Assembly: GCA_934533075.1 (NCBI GenBank)
Contig: CAKTBJ010000005.1
Coordinates: 36,461-100,460, forward strand
From: an uncultured Paracoccus sp.
Lineage (GTDB): Bacteria > Pseudomonadota > Alphaproteobacteria > Rhodobacterales > Rhodobacteraceae
Direction of reading: 5' to 3'
Length of the DNA: 64,000 bases
Part shown: positions 22,200-31,821 of the stretch, piece after piece
Layout: every line of letters begins with the position of its first letter
How positions within the stretch are numbered: the stretch's first letter is position 1
The notes under the pieces: generated by a model
Seen by the model: the letters and a program-made list of their open reading frames with translations, nothing else
What the model was told of the DNA's origin: nothing
Databases searched by the model: none
Made by a program: the position numbers and the translations under genes

Positions 22200-23296
22200 C
22201 GGGGCCTCGTCTTGCCGTGATGCGCGCCGGAAGGGCGCGGCCGGGACGATCCTAGCAGCCTCGCGCGCGGGTGGCAAAACCTGATCTGCCCCATGCGGCG
22301 GGGTGACGCGATGGGGACTGTCGCCGCCGTCGGAAAACGGGGCGGGACCGGGCCTTTCGTGACGCAGAGGCAGGCCGCCCCGCATGCCGCACATGGCGGG
22401 ATGGCCGTTGCGGCGGGAGGCGCTCGGGAGGCCTTGCGCGTGGCCGTTGCCGGAACGCGGCCGGCATGGCGGATGGGCAGGGGCGGCTCCGGCCGGCAGC
22501 CATCGGACCGGCAACGCCGCCGCGCAAAGCCGCGAGCATGTCCCGCCCGGCGCAGGCACGCGCCAGGCTTCCCTCCCTTGCCGCCCTTGTGCCTGAAGCC
22601 GGCGCGATCCGCCCGGCCGGGGCGCCTCGGCGCGCCGCCGGGCTTCGGCCGTCGATCCGGGGGCATGGGCGCGTGGGCGGCAGGGAGGCCCGGCCTTCGG
22701 AAGCGCCCTTACGGTTCGACGAGACCGCCGCCGCGCATCCCGGTCCTGCGGAGGGCGCGATTTCCGGTCCGGCCTCGCCCACCCGTTCAAGCCCGGCGCC
22801 AGGAAGAACCCTCCCGGATGCGGGATTTCGCTGGACCGTCCGGGCGCAGCCAGCGCCCGGATCGCCGCTTTCCCGCGGGACCCTGCCGCCGCGCATCCGG
22901 TGGTCAGGCCGGCCCGGATCGGAAGCGGCGCGGACAATCGGGACGAGGGCTTTTCGCGCGGGCCGGGCCGGATCGTCCGCTTCCTCGCCTCCGCATGGGC
23001 GGCGAGGCTGTGGCGGGCGCGGCGACCGGCGGCGGGCGCCGCCGGCCGCGCCGGGGTCGCACCTTCCCCGATGCCCATCCGCGCCTTGCCAAACCGCATC
23101 CGCCGCCCCATCTCGGCAGGGCGGCGTTCTTGACGCGCGGGCCGGGCATGCGCTAATCGCGCATATCCTGCCCGCCCGGCCGCGCCGCATCCCGCGCGCC
23201 TCGACCGAGGAGAATGCCCGCCGCGAGCGATCCGCGCCGCCGCCGACCCTACCATCGCCGCCCCTCTTTCGCCGGGCGGCCCAGACAGGACCCGTC
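22200..23296 (+). other. 1.1-kb non-coding region between divergent genes
   Basis: Between the Rrf2 regulator and the alpha/beta hydrolase there are about 1,100 bp with no recognisable gene on either strand. Frames that stay open are GC-rich shadows without ribosome-binding sites. A 14-bp GCCGCCGCGCATCC motif recurs near 22729 and 22887. The promoters of both divergent genes must lie here, but I could not place them with confidence. Confidence 0.45.
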
Positions 23297-23956
23297 ATGC
23301 CCGAACTGATCTTTCCCGGCCCCGAAGGGCGTCTGGAAGCCCGCTATCATCCCCAGCCGATTCCCGACGCGCCCATCGCCATCGTCCTGCACCCGCATCC
23401 GCAATATGGCGGCACGATGAACAACCGGGTGGTCTACAACCTGCATTACGCCTTCCACCGCATCGGCTTCACGGTGATGCGGTTCAACTTCCGCGGCGTC
23501 GGCCGCAGCCAGGGCGAGTTCGACCAGGGCATCGGCGAGCTGTCCGATGCCGCCTCGGCGCTGGACTATCTTCAGGCGATGAACCCCAACAGCAAGCATT
23601 GCTGGGTGGCGGGGTTCAGCTTCGGCGCCTGGATCGGCATGCAGCTGCTGATGCGCCGGCCGGAGATCACCGGCTTCGTTTCGGTGGCCCCGCCGGCGAA
23701 CATGTATGATTTCAGCTTTCTGGCGCCGTGCCCGGCCTCGGGGCTGATCATCAACGGCAGCGCCGACCGCGTGGCGCCGCCCAAGGATACCGAGACGCTG
23801 GTCGGCAAGCTGCGCGAGCAGAAGGGCATCACCATCAGCCACGAGGTGATCGAGGGCGCCGATCACTTCTTCCGCGACGACGAGGCGCATATGGGGCCGA
23901 TGATCAAGACGGTGCAGGATTACGTCCGCCGCCGGCTGACCGAAACCAGCCGCTGA
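23297..23956 (+). CDS. Alpha/beta hydrolase of the COG2945 type
   Basis: This 219-residue alpha/beta hydrolase has HPHPQYGGTMNNRVV (oxyanion region), nucleophile Ser108 in GFSFGAWIG, an Asp in NGSADRVAPPKD and His in EGADHFF. It starts at ATG 23297 with AGGA upstream. The family is conserved in Rhodobacteraceae, often close to iscR/suf genes, but the substrate is unknown. A strong terminator follows, so it is probably monocistronic. Confidence 0.85.
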   Translation: MPELIFPGPEGRLEARYHPQPIPDAPIAIVLHPHPQYGGTMNNRVVYNLHYAFHRIGFTVMRFNFRGVGRSQGEFDQGIGELSDAASALDYLQAMNPNSKHCWVAGFSFGAWIGMQLLMRRPEITGFVSVAPPANMYDFSFLAPCPASGLIINGSADRVAPPKDTETLVGKLREQKGITISHEVIEGADHFFRDDEAHMGPMIKTVQDYVRRRLTETSR

Positions 23957-23971
23957 GGCGACAGGGCGAAG

Positions 23972-24005
23972 GGCGCGGGCCGGGTTCATCCGGCCCGCGC
24001 CTTTT
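23972..24005 (+). terminator. Rho-independent terminator
   Basis: GGCGCGGGCCGG and CCGGCCCGCGCC form a perfect 12-bp stem with a 6-nt loop followed by TTTT, 15 bp after the hydrolase stop. Confidence 0.92.
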
Positions 24006-24110
24006 CGCCGTGGTCGCCGGGGAGGGCAAGGCGGTGTCCAGACGGACGGCCTTCCTTCCCCGGCGAACGATATGGCCGCCTTGCGATGCGCGCCAGTTTG
24101 ACGGGACAGC

Positions 24111-24629
24111 ATGTTCATAGCACATTTGCCCGCCGGCTATCTGCTGGCGCGCCAGCTCAGCAAGAACCGTCCTGCCCGGAAATGGCTGATCGTGACGGGG
24201 CTTTGTGCGTCCGTCCTGCCGGATCTGGACCTGCTCTGGTTTTATCTCGTCGATGGCCGGCAGACGGTTCATCACGCCTATCTTTTCCACACGCCCCTTT
24301 TCTGGGTTGCCGTTGCCGCAGCCGCATTTGCCATCGCGCGTCTGACGGGCCGGAGGGCGGCGGAGCCATTCACAGGGATGGCGTTGCTGTGCCTTATGCT
24401 GCACATGGTGCTGGACTCGATCGCTGCTGAAATCGCATGGTTCAGGCCGTTTGCCGACCATGAAATCAACCTCGTCCATGTTCCCGCCAGATATGGCTGG
24501 TGGGTCTGGAACTTCGTCCTGCATTGGACCTTCCTGCTGGAGATCGCGATCATCGCGGCAGCAGGCATTGCGCTCTGGCGTGACGGCAAGGCGCGGTCGG
24601 TTGCGAGGGGCGCGCCCGGTAAGGGCTGA
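24111..24629 (+). CDS. YdjM/DUF457-type integral membrane metal-dependent hydrolase family protein
   Basis: The 172-residue protein matches the YdjM (PF04307) family: IAHLPAGYLLARQL at the start, VLPDLDLLWF, VHHAYLFHTPLFW and LMLHMVLDSIAAEIAWFRPF, with conserved His and Asp residues that may bind metal. About four membrane helices are predicted. The enzyme activity is unproven in this family. Third-position GC appears lower than in its neighbours, which may point to a different history. No LexA box of the GTTC-N7-GTTC form was seen upstream. Confidence 0.75.
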   Translation: MFIAHLPAGYLLARQLSKNRPARKWLIVTGLCASVLPDLDLLWFYLVDGRQTVHHAYLFHTPLFWVAVAAAAFAIARLTGRRAAEPFTGMALLCLMLHMVLDSIAAEIAWFRPFADHEINLVHVPARYGWWVWNFVLHWTFLLEIAIIAAAGIALWRDGKARSVARGAPGKG

Positions 24630-24827
24630 AAGCGCGGCAAGGCCGGGCCTGTGTCGGCCATGCGGGAACCCTGCCGGTCAGGTCGGGCGCGGCGGGTTCC
24701 GGCCTCCATCAGCCGCGCAAGGGCCTCGCGCGGCGCGGCGGCTGGCCGGCTCCGCCCGTCTCAGGCCCAGCCGCCACCGCAGGGCGGCGCCGGCGCACCG
24801 CCCCCGACACTTCGCAGCGTGCCGCCC

Positions 24828-25259
24828 TCAGCCTGCCTTCACCGTCAGGTCCAGCGTGATCTCGGTGTTCAGCAGCTTCGAGATCGGGCAGCCGGATTTG
24901 GCATCCTCGGCGGCCTTGCGCAGCACCGCCTCCTCGCCCCGGCCGCTGACCGTCGCCGTCAGCGCGGCGCGTGTGATCGCGAAGCCGCCATCCACCGCGT
25001 CCAGCGTGATCGCCGATCTGGCCTCGACCTCGACGCCTTCCACCCCGGCCTGCTCCAGCATCAGCGAGGTCGCCATCGCAAAGCAGGAGGCATGCGCGGC
25101 GCCGACCAGCTCCTCGGGATTGCTGCCCTTTTTCCCCTCGAAACGGGTGTTGAAGCCATAGGGCACGTTATGCAGCACGCCGCTTTCGGTCGAGACATGC
25201 CCGCCGCCGGACTTGATGCCGCCCTCCCAGACGGCGCTGCCGAATTTCGTGTTCGCCAT
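24828..25259 (-). CDS. OsmC-family peroxiredoxin-like protein
   Basis: The 143-residue protein has the two catalytic cysteines of the OsmC group, Cys59 in HASCFAMA and Cys124 in SGCPISKLL, and the N-terminal strand region KFGSAVWEGGIKSGGGHVST. It most resembles the OsmC branch that reduces organic hydroperoxides with dihydrolipoamide-type donors. It is a single gene preceded by a GAAGGGAG ribosome-binding site on the minus strand. Confidence 0.9.
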   Translation of the reverse strand: MANTKFGSAVWEGGIKSGGGHVSTESGVLHNVPYGFNTRFEGKKGSNPEELVGAAHASCFAMATSLMLEQAGVEGVEVEARSAITLDAVDGGFAITRAALTATVSGRGEEAVLRKAAEDAKSGCPISKLLNTEITLDLTVKAG

Positions 25260-25351
25260 GATCGCACTCCCTTCAATTGCCCTGGGTCAACGTATAAGGG
25301 CGCGTCAGGTTGCATGAGCGCGGGCGGTGCCGCGCGAGGCGGGGGCAGGGC

Positions 25352-26242
25352 ATGCATGAACTGGCGGCATTGGGTGCGGCACTGGCCTGGGCGCTGACCG
25401 GCGTGATCGGGCATCCGGCGGCGCAGCGGCTGGGGGCGTTCGGATTCAGCCTCTATCGGCAGGCCTTCGTGACGGTGCTGCTGGCCGGGATGGTCCTGGC
25501 CCTGGGCACCGGCATCGGGCAGGGGGCAGATGCGCACACGCTGGCCGTGCTGGCGCTGTCGGGATTCGCCGGCATCTTCCTGGGGGATTCCTGCCTGTAT
25601 CTGGCCTTGGTGCGGCTGGGACCGCGCCGGACCGGCGTCATCTTCGCGCTGAACGCGCCCATCGCCGCGCTGCTGGGCTGGCTGTTCCTGGGCGAGGCGC
25701 TTTCGGCGCGCGCGGTCGTCGGCATCGCGCTGTGCACCCTTGGCGTGGCGGTGTCGGTGCTGGGCCGGCCGGGCCGGTCGGGCACGCATCGCTTCGAGGC
25801 GATCAGCGGCCCGGTCTGGCAGGGCGTCGGCGTGGCGCTGCTGGCGGCGCTGGGGCAGGCGGCGGGCACCCTGCTGGCGCGGCCGGTGATGGAGGCGGGG
25901 TTCGACCCGCTGCTGGCGACGCTGATCCGGGTGGCGGTCGCGACGGCGGGGCTGGTGCTGCTGCTGGCCGTGGCGCCGGGCCTGCGCCCGCCGCGCCGCC
26001 CCGGTCCGGGGATGGCCTAGCGGGTGGCGGCCGTGGGCGTGCTGGGCATGGGCATCGGCATGACGCTGCTGCTCTACGCGCTGGCGGGCGAGAACCTAGC
26101 CATCGTCGCCACGCTGTCGGCGCTGTCGCCGGTGATGATCCTGCCGGTGCTGTGGCTGGCGACGGGGGCGCGGCCCTCGGCCACCTCATGGGCCGGGGCG
26201 CTGACCGCCGTCGCCGGCATGGCGCTGATCTTCGCCCGCTAG
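25352..26242 (+). pseudogene. EamA/DMT transporter gene interrupted by an in-frame TAG
   Basis: The first segment (25352-26020, beginning MHELAALGAALAWALTGVIG) encodes the first EamA repeat and the start of the second. An amber codon at 26018-26020 then interrupts it. The same frame continues without shift as VAAVGVLGMGIGMTLLLYAL through LSPVMILPVLWLATG to a natural stop at 26242, so one codon separates two halves of a normal transporter of about 296 residues. A TGG or CAG to TAG change is the simplest origin. A start at GTG 26024 could re-initiate the second part. Function is probably lost unless the stop is suppressed or is a sequencing error. Confidence 0.8.
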
Positions 26243-26345
26243 GGGCGCGCCGGCCCGCGCGGCGACAGGGCGGCGCATCCGGCGCGGTCGCCGGCCGCCG
26301 CGCGGAACGGGGGCCGGCGTGAAGGCGGCTGGCCCCGGAGGCGCC

Positions 26346-26846
26346 TCAATCCGTGCCCCGATAGGGCTGGACATATTGCAGCGCCATGTCCCACGGAAAG
26401 AAGATCCAGGTGTCTTGACTCACCTCGGTCACATAGGTCTGCACCATCGGCCGTCCCTTGGGCTTGGCGTAGACGGTGGCGAAATGCGCCTTCGGATACA
26501 TCTTGCGCACATGCTCCAGCGTGCGGCCCGAATCGACCAGGTCGTCGATGACCAGGATGCCCTCGCCGTCCTGCATCACCGCCGGGTCGGGGGTCTTCAG
26601 CACCACGACCTCGCCCCGGTCCTGCCCGCCCTTGCCGTGATAGGATTTCACCGAAATCGTGTCGATCACCCGCACGTCCAGCTCGCGCGCGACGATCATC
26701 GCCGGCACCAGCCCGCCGCGGGTGATGCCCAGGATCGCGCGCCATTCGCGGTCCTCCAGCCGCCAGGCCAGCGCGCGGGCGTCCCGGTGCAGCTGGTCCC
26801 AGCTGATGTGAAAGCCGCGTTCATGCGGCAGCAGGCGGTCGTTCAT
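26346..26846 (-). CDS. gpt: Xanthine phosphoribosyltransferase
   Basis: The 166-residue type I PRTase has the PRPP-binding motif [13 protein letters not shown] and [20 protein letters not shown] near the N-terminus, the pattern of XGPRT. It salvages xanthine and guanine to XMP and GMP. ATG 26846 is used, with GGGAG upstream. The gene lies downstream of the LysE-type gene on the same strand, 18 bp apart, so cotranscription with it and fabI is likely. Confidence 0.9.
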   Translation of the reverse strand: MNDRLLPHERGFHISWDQLHRDARALAWRLEDREWRAILGITRGGLVPAMIVARELDVRVIDTISVKSYHGKGGQDRGEVVVLKTPDPAVMQDGEGILVIDDLVDSGRTLEHVRKMYPKAHFATVYAKPKGRPMVQTYVTEVSQDTWIFFPWDMALQYVQPYRGTD

Positions 26847-26864
26847 GCTGGCTCCCAAAGGGTT

Positions 26865-27464
26865 CTAGTGGTTGACGATCAGCAGCAGGCCCAGAAGCGC
26901 CATCGCGCCGGCGGCGGCCCGGTCGATCCAGAACTTGGCCGCAAAATAGCGCGCCCGCATGGGGGCTGTCGATGCCAGAACGGCGACCAGCACATACCAG
27001 AACAGTTCCGTCGCCAGGCAGATGCCATAGATCAGCGCCTGGCGGGAGGCGGCCATCGGCTCGGGGAATACCGACAGGATCAGCGCGGCGTAGAACAGCG
27101 CCGGCTTGGGGTTCGACAGGTTCAGCGCGATGCCGCCGAGGAAACCCTTGCGCCCGGCGGCCGCCGGCGGCAGCGGCCGGGTCGAGGCCCGCCACAGCGC
27201 CCAGGCGAACCACAGCAGATAGAAGCCGCCGAACACCTTCATGGCCGAGAACCAGCCCGGATGCAGCCGGAACAGCACCGCCAGCCCCAGCAGCGCCGAG
27301 ACGCACCACAGCGATGCCCCCGTCGCCAGCCCCAGCGCATAGGGCAGCGCGCGGTCGCGCCCATGCGCGAAGGCAGTCTGCACCGTGGCGATGATCGCCG
27401 GTCCCGGCGTCAGGATCGCCAGCGACAGCGCCGAGACGAGCGCCAGGACCTGCTCGGCGGTCAT
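26865..27464 (-). CDS. LysE-family amino-acid exporter
   Basis: This 199-residue protein has the LysE/RhtB pattern of about six membrane helices: LAILTPGPAIIATVQTAFAHGR near the N-terminus and GIALNLSNPKPALFYAALIL in the middle. These exporters release amino acids or homoserine lactone-like compounds. The substrate is unknown. It starts 4 bp after the fabI stop, so it is in the fabI-gpt transcription unit. Confidence 0.87.
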   Translation of the reverse strand: MTAEQVLALVSALSLAILTPGPAIIATVQTAFAHGRDRALPYALGLATGASLWCVSALLGLAVLFRLHPGWFSAMKVFGGFYLLWFAWALWRASTRPLPPAAAGRKGFLGGIALNLSNPKPALFYAALILSVFPEPMAASRQALIYGICLATELFWYVLVAVLASTAPMRARYFAAKFWIDRAAAGAMALLGLLLIVNH

Positions 27465-27468
27465 CGGG

Positions 27469-28323
27469 TCAGTCGTGCTTGACGGCGGCGATGTCCGGGG
27501 CGTCCACGGCCTTCATGCCCACGACATGATAGCCCGCATCGACATGGTGAACCTCGCCGGTGACGCCGGCGCCGAGATCCGACAGCAGATAGAGCGCCGA
27601 ATTGCCCACATCGCCCTGCGTCACGTTGCGCCGTAGGGGCGAGTTCAACTCGTTCCACTTCATGATATAGCGGAAATCGCCGATGCCGCTGGCCGCCAGC
27701 GTCTTGATCGGCCCGGCGCTGATCGCGTTCACCCGGATGCCGTCCTTGCCGAAATCCTCGGCCAGATAGCGCACGGATGCCTCCAGCGCCGCCTTGGCCA
27801 CGCCCATGACGTTGTAATGCGGCATCACCCGCTCGGCCCCGTAATAGGTCAGGGTCAGCAGGCTGCCGCCGGCATCCATCATCGCCGTCGCCCGCCGCGC
27901 GACGGCGGTGAAGGAATAGACGGAAATATCCATCGTCATCGCGAAATTCTCGCGCGTGGTGTCGGCATAGCGGCCGCGCAACTGCTCCTTGTCGGAAAAG
28001 CTGATGGCATGGACCAGGAAATCCAGCTTGCCCCAGTCCTTTTCCAGCGCCGCGAACAGCGCGTCGATGGAGTCCTCGTCGCCCACGTCGCAGGGCAGCA
28101 CATGGTCCTGGCTCATCCCCAGCCCTTCGGCCAGCGGCCGCACCCGCCGCTCCAGCGCCTCGCCCAGATAGGAGAAGGCCAGCTCCGCCCCCTCGCGCGC
28201 CAGCGCCTGCGCGATGCCCCAGGCGATGGATTTGTCGTTGGCCACGCCCATGATGAGGCCGCGCTTGCCGGCCATCAATCCGGTGCGGCCCGCGTTCCCG
28301 TCCGTTTGCCCCTGACTTGACAT
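27469..28323 (-). CDS. fabI: Enoyl-[acyl-carrier-protein] reductase (NADH)
   Basis: This 284-residue short-chain dehydrogenase has the FabI arrangement: nucleotide-binding [20 protein letters not shown] and catalytic Tyr160, Tyr170 and Lys177 with the Y-x6-K spacing. It catalyses the last step of fatty-acid elongation and is the triclosan target class. The start ATG 28323 has GAGGG upstream; a TTG seven codons earlier is less likely. It is divergent from pdxH with a 62-bp shared promoter region. Confidence 0.95.
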   Translation of the reverse strand: MSSQGQTDGNAGRTGLMAGKRGLIMGVANDKSIAWGIAQALAREGAELAFSYLGEALERRVRPLAEGLGMSQDHVLPCDVGDEDSIDALFAALEKDWGKLDFLVHAISFSDKEQLRGRYADTTRENFAMTMDISVYSFTAVARRATAMMDAGGSLLTLTYYGAERVMPHYNVMGVAKAALEASVRYLAEDFGKDGIRVNAISAGPIKTLAASGIGDFRYIMKWNELNSPLRRNVTQGDVGNSALYLLSDLGAGVTGEVHHVDAGYHVVGMKAVDAPDIAAVKHD

Positions 28324-28385
28324 GCCTGTCCCTCGCGTTTTCAAGCTATCGTCGAGGATTATGCCAAAGGTCGGGGTGCTTCAAG

Positions 28386-29045
28386 ATGAGCGAACGCAAC
28401 GGGTTGTTTGCCGGCGACGATCCGTTCGCCATCGCGCGCGCCTGGCTGGCCGAGGCCGAGGCCACCGAGCCGAACGACCCCAGCGCCATCGCGCTGGCCA
28501 CGGTGGACGCGGCCGGCCTGCCGGATGTGCGCATGGTGCTGCTGAAGGCGATCGAGGGGCAGGGGGGCGACGGCTCCTTCGTGTTCTACACCAATTACAC
28601 CAGTGCCAAGGGCCAGGAGATCGAGGCCACCGGCGTCGCCGCCTTCGTCATGCACTGGAAAAGCCTGCGCCGGCAGGTGCGGGTGCGCGGGACCGTGACG
28701 CGCGAGGAAGGCGAGGCGGCCGACGCCTATTATCGCTCGCGCGCGCTGGAAAGCCGCATCGGCGCCTGGGCGTCCGAGCAGTCGCGGCCGCTGGCCTCGC
28801 GCGGGGCGCTGATGCGCAAGGTGGCGGCCGAGGGCCTGCGGCGCGGCCCCAACCCGGCGCGGCCGCCCTTCTGGGGCGGCTATCGCATCCGGCCGGTGCA
28901 GATCGAGTTCTGGGCCGATGGTGCCTTCCGGTTGCATGACCGTTTCGTCTGGCATCGGCTGGAAAACGGCCGCGAGCCGCTGCCCGGTGCAGAAATTGTT
29001 GCGCAACAAGGGGCGGTCTGGGCAATTTCCCGCCTGAATCCCTAA
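28386..29045 (+). CDS. pdxH: Pyridoxamine 5'-phosphate oxidase
   Basis: This 219-residue FMN flavoprotein has the PNPOx core ([43 protein letters not shown]) and the C-terminal dimerisation domain ([16 protein letters not shown], ending ISRLNP). It oxidises pyridoxamine- or pyridoxine-5'-phosphate to PLP. ATG 28386 is chosen because it gives the family N-terminus; an upstream frame is open but unrelated. It is followed by a promoter and a heptad repeat belonging to the next gene. Confidence 0.94.
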   Translation: MSERNGLFAGDDPFAIARAWLAEAEATEPNDPSAIALATVDAAGLPDVRMVLLKAIEGQGGDGSFVFYTNYTSAKGQEIEATGVAAFVMHWKSLRRQVRVRGTVTREEGEAADAYYRSRALESRIGAWASEQSRPLASRGALMRKVAAEGLRRGPNPARPPFWGGYRIRPVQIEFWADGAFRLHDRFVWHRLENGREPLPGAEIVAQQGAVWAISRLNP

Positions 29046-29064
29046 AAGTTTCAGCAATCTCCGA

Positions 29065-29092
29065 TTGAATGCGCAGCTAGAATGCGTATAAT
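29065..29092 (+). promoter_or_regulatory. Strong sigma-70-type promoter for the cold-shock gene
   Basis: TTGAAT (29065-29070), a 16-bp spacer and a perfect TATAAT (29087-29092) with an upstream TG at 29083. A start near 29099 would place the heptanucleotide repeat at the very 5' end of the mRNA and give a leader of about 127 nt before the ATG at 29226. Confidence 0.75.
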
Positions 29093-29095
29093 CTC

Positions 29096-29158
29096 GCTGG
29101 CCGCTGGCCGCTGGCCGCTGGCCGCTGGCCGCTGGCCGCTGGCCGCTGGCCGCTGGCT
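29096..29158 (+). repeat. Nine tandem copies of GCTGGCC
   Basis: Eight perfect GCTGGCC units and a last GCTGGCT occupy 63 bp, starting four bases after the TATAAT box. A 7-bp unit changes length by slippage without affecting a reading frame here, because the array is in the untranslated leader. GGCC in every unit is self-complementary, so the RNA can form alternative helices. Confidence 0.95.
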
Positions 29159-29225
29159 AGAACTATGGCCTCCGCGCACCTTCTAGAGTCGCAGGCATAA
29201 CGGGAACGAGAAGGGCGCCTGCGCG

Positions 29226-29771
29226 ATGAACGACAATGCCAGCAACTCGCTGATCGCCACCGGCTTGGTGAAATGGTTCGATTCGGCGCGTGGCTTTGGC
29301 TTCATCGTCGATGACGGCGGCGGGCCGGATATTCTTCTGCATGCGAATGTGCTGCGCGATTTCGGGCAGGGCGCGGTGGCCGAGGGCGCGCGGATGCGGG
29401 TGCTGGTGGTGCCGACCGCGCGCGGCTTCCAGGCCGCGCAGGTGCTGGAGATCGAGCCGCCCGCCGAGATCGGCGCCGCCATTCCCGAACTGTCCGACCA
29501 CAGCCCCGAGGAGCTGGCCGCGCTGGAACTGCAACCGGCGCGCGTGAAATGGTTCGACCGCCAGAAGGGTTTCGGCTTCGCCAACCTGTTCGGTCGTGGC
29601 GGCGACGTGTTCCTGCATGTCGAGGTGCTGCGGCGGTCCGGCTTCGCCGATCTGGCGGCCGGCGAGGCGATCGCGCTGCGGGTCGTGGACGGCAAGCGCG
29701 GGCTGATGGCGGCCGAGGTGCTGGCCTGGGACCGCGCCCTGTCCCTCAAGGAGCCGCTGGCGCAGCCGTGA
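29226..29771 (+). CDS. Two-domain cold-shock protein
   Basis: The 181-residue protein contains two cold-shock domains. In the first, RNP1 is RGFGFI (22-27) and RNP2 DILLHA (35-40); in the second, RNP1 is KGFGFA (114-119) and RNP2 VFLH (128-131). An acidic linker (about 77-103) joins them. Such double-CSD proteins are typical of alphaproteobacteria and act as single-stranded nucleic-acid chaperones. The gene has its own strong promoter and a long leader containing a heptad repeat, and is followed 69 bp later by a DUF192 gene. Confidence 0.93.
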   Translation: MNDNASNSLIATGLVKWFDSARGFGFIVDDGGGPDILLHANVLRDFGQGAVAEGARMRVLVVPTARGFQAAQVLEIEPPAEIGAAIPELSDHSPEELAALELQPARVKWFDRQKGFGFANLFGRGGDVFLHVEVLRRSGFADLAAGEAIALRVVDGKRGLMAAEVLAWDRALSLKEPLAQP

Positions 29772-29840
29772 TGTCCGCGCCTCTGGCGCGGCGCGGTCCG
29801 GCGTGGCAGGCTGCCGGCGGGTGTCTTTCGGGGATCGGGA

Positions 29841-30347
29841 ATGCGCGTCTTCAATGCCTTGCGCCTTGCGGCCCTGCTGGCGGCCCTGCCGCAGCTGGCG
29901 GCGGCGCAGCCTGTGGCGGGTTGCCGTGCCGACATCGTGCAGGTCCTGGCGCCCGATTCCGCCCCGATTCGCATTGCGGTCGAGGTCGCGGATACGCCCT
30001 CCGCCCGCGCGCTGGGGCTGATGCATCGCGAATCGCTGCCGCCGCTGACCGGGATGCTGTTCGTCTATGAGCACCCGCAGCCGGTGGCGTTCTGGATGCG
30101 CAACACCTTGATTCCTCTGGATATGCTATTCATCGATGACAGGGGCGTGATCCGCCATGTCCATCCCGGCGCCGTGCCCCATGACGAGACCCCGATCCCC
30201 GGCGCGACGCCGGACGACGCCGATCCCGACCGCCTGCTGGTGTTGGAGATCGCCGGCGGCGAGGCCGAGGCGCTGGGGCTGCGCGAGGGCATGGCCGTCG
30301 CCCATCCCGCCCTGCCGGCGGCGCGGGCGCTGCATCCCTGCGATTGA
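29841..30347 (+). CDS. DUF192 family secreted protein
   Basis: This 168-residue protein has a signal peptide of about 22 residues (cleavage near AAA-QPVAGC) and the complete DUF192 domain: SARALGLMHRESLPPLTGMLFVY, VAFWMRNTLIPLDMLFID and a C-terminal LEIAGGEAEALGLREGM. It is predicted periplasmic. The family is widespread but has no established biochemical role. ATG 29841 follows a G-rich ribosome-binding site; it is probably cotranscribed with the cold-shock gene. Confidence 0.87.
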   Translation: MRVFNALRLAALLAALPQLAAAQPVAGCRADIVQVLAPDSAPIRIAVEVADTPSARALGLMHRESLPPLTGMLFVYEHPQPVAFWMRNTLIPLDMLFIDDRGVIRHVHPGAVPHDETPIPGATPDDADPDRLLVLEIAGGEAEALGLREGMAVAHPALPAARALHPCD

Positions 30348-30389
30348 CCCTTTCCCGGCCCGGTCTGCTGGGCTAGAGGTGCGCTTGGC

Positions 30390-30466
30390 CGGGGCGTAGC
30401 GCAGCCTGGTAGCGCGACGGCTTTGGGTGCCGTAGGTCGCGAGTTCGAATCTCGCCGCCCCGACCA
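30390..30466 (+). tRNA. tRNA-Pro (anticodon UGG)
   Basis: A full cloverleaf: acceptor CGGGGCG/CGCCCCG, anticodon stem ACGGC/GCCGT with loop TTTGGGT (anticodon TGG), T-loop GTTCGAATC, discriminator A and an encoded CCA at 30464-30466. Both flanks show no integrase or attachment duplicate. Confidence 0.96.
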
Positions 30467-30591
30467 TTTTCTTCACCGGAAATTAGCAATTCCCCGCTAG
30501 ACCCGATTCGGGGCGGGGGTTTGTCCTTGCCGCCGCGGTCGGGCGGGGGAATAACGGGGGAAATTCATGGGGTTTCGGACGGGGTGACGGC

Positions 30592-31758
30592 ATGAGGATC
30601 GCGGTTGCGGGGCTGGGTTACGTGGGCTTGTCGAACGCGCTGCTGCTCGCGCCGCGTCACAGCGTCGTCGCGCTGGATGTCTCGGCGGCGCGGGTGGCGC
30701 AGGTGAATGCGCGGCAATCGCCCTTCGACGATGCCGAGATCGCGGCCTTCCTGGCCCGGTCCGACCTGGACCTGCATGCCACCACCGACGCCGCGGCCGC
30801 CATCGACGGCGCCGATTACGTCATCATCGCCACGCCGACCAATTACGACCCGCGCAGCAACCATTTCGACACCTCGACCGTCGAATCCGTGCTGGCCCTG
30901 GTGCGCGACCGCAATCCTCAGGCGCTGGCGGTGATCAAATCCACCATCCCCGTCGGCTTCGTCACCCGCATGCGCGCCGAACTGGATTGGGACAACATCC
31001 TGTTCTCGCCCGAATTCCTGCGCGAGGGGCAGGCGCTTTACGACAACCTGCACCCCTCGCGCATCATCGTGGGCGAGGACAGCCCGCGCGCCCGCGCCTT
31101 CGCCGCGCTGTTGCAGGAGGGCGCGATCCGCAAGGACGTGCCGCTGCTGTTCTGCGGCCCCGACGAGGCCGAGGCGATCAAGCTGTTCTCGAACACCTAT
31201 CTCGCCCTGCGCATCGCCTATTTCAACGAGCTGGACAGCTATGCCCTGACCCACGGCCTGAACACACGCGAGATCGTCGCCGGCGTCGGCCTCGACCCGC
31301 GCATCGGGGACCACTACAACAACCCCAGCTTCGGCTATGGCGGCTATTGCCTGCCCAAGGATACCAAGCAGTTGCTGGCGAATTACGAGGCGGTTCCGCA
31401 GAACCTCATCACCGCCATCGTGCAGTCGAACACCACCCGCAAGGATTTCATCGCCGACCAGATCGTCGCCCGCCGGCCGCGCGTGGTGGGGGTCTATCGG
31501 CTGGTGATGAAGGCCGGCTCGGACAATTTCCGCGACAGTTCCATCCAGGGCATCATGAAGCGGATCAAGGCCAAGGGCATCGAGGTCGTCGTCTATGAGC
31601 CGGTGCTGGAGGCCGAGCATTTCTTCCACAGCCGGGTGATCCGCGATCTGGACGCCTTCAAGGAGGAATGCGACCTGATCCTGGCCAACCGGATGCATGC
31701 CGACATCCGCGATGTCGCGGATCGCGTCTATACGCGCGACCTGTTCGGGGTGGATTGA
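30592..31758 (+). CDS. ugd: UDP-glucose 6-dehydrogenase / nucleotide-sugar dehydrogenase
   Basis: This 388-residue enzyme has the N-terminal NAD motif GLGYVG (7-12), [22 protein letters not shown] and the catalytic Cys253 in [14 protein letters not shown]. It oxidises UDP-glucose twice to UDP-glucuronate, a precursor of exopolysaccharide or modified lipid A. Its length matches the short bacterial Ugd type. It stands alone: no glycosyltransferases adjoin it. The 63 bp after its stop, towards the convergent dipeptidase gene, are AT-rich. Confidence 0.92.
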   Translation: MRIAVAGLGYVGLSNALLLAPRHSVVALDVSAARVAQVNARQSPFDDAEIAAFLARSDLDLHATTDAAAAIDGADYVIIATPTNYDPRSNHFDTSTVESVLALVRDRNPQALAVIKSTIPVGFVTRMRAELDWDNILFSPEFLREGQALYDNLHPSRIIVGEDSPRARAFAALLQEGAIRKDVPLLFCGPDEAEAIKLFSNTYLALRIAYFNELDSYALTHGLNTREIVAGVGLDPRIGDHYNNPSFGYGGYCLPKDTKQLLANYEAVPQNLITAIVQSNTTRKDFIADQIVARRPRVVGVYRLVMKAGSDNFRDSSIQGIMKRIKAKGIEVVVYEPVLEAEHFFHSRVIRDLDAFKEECDLILANRMHADIRDVADRVYTRDLFGVD

Positions 31759-31821
31759 CGAATATTGATACGGATCGGAGGGTTTTCGCGCAAGAAACGA
31801 TTTTTATAGCATAAAATCCGC

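Noticed and set aside
30390..30600. Genomic island inserted at tRNA-Pro
   Set aside because: No integrase and no repeat of the tRNA 3' end were found downstream.
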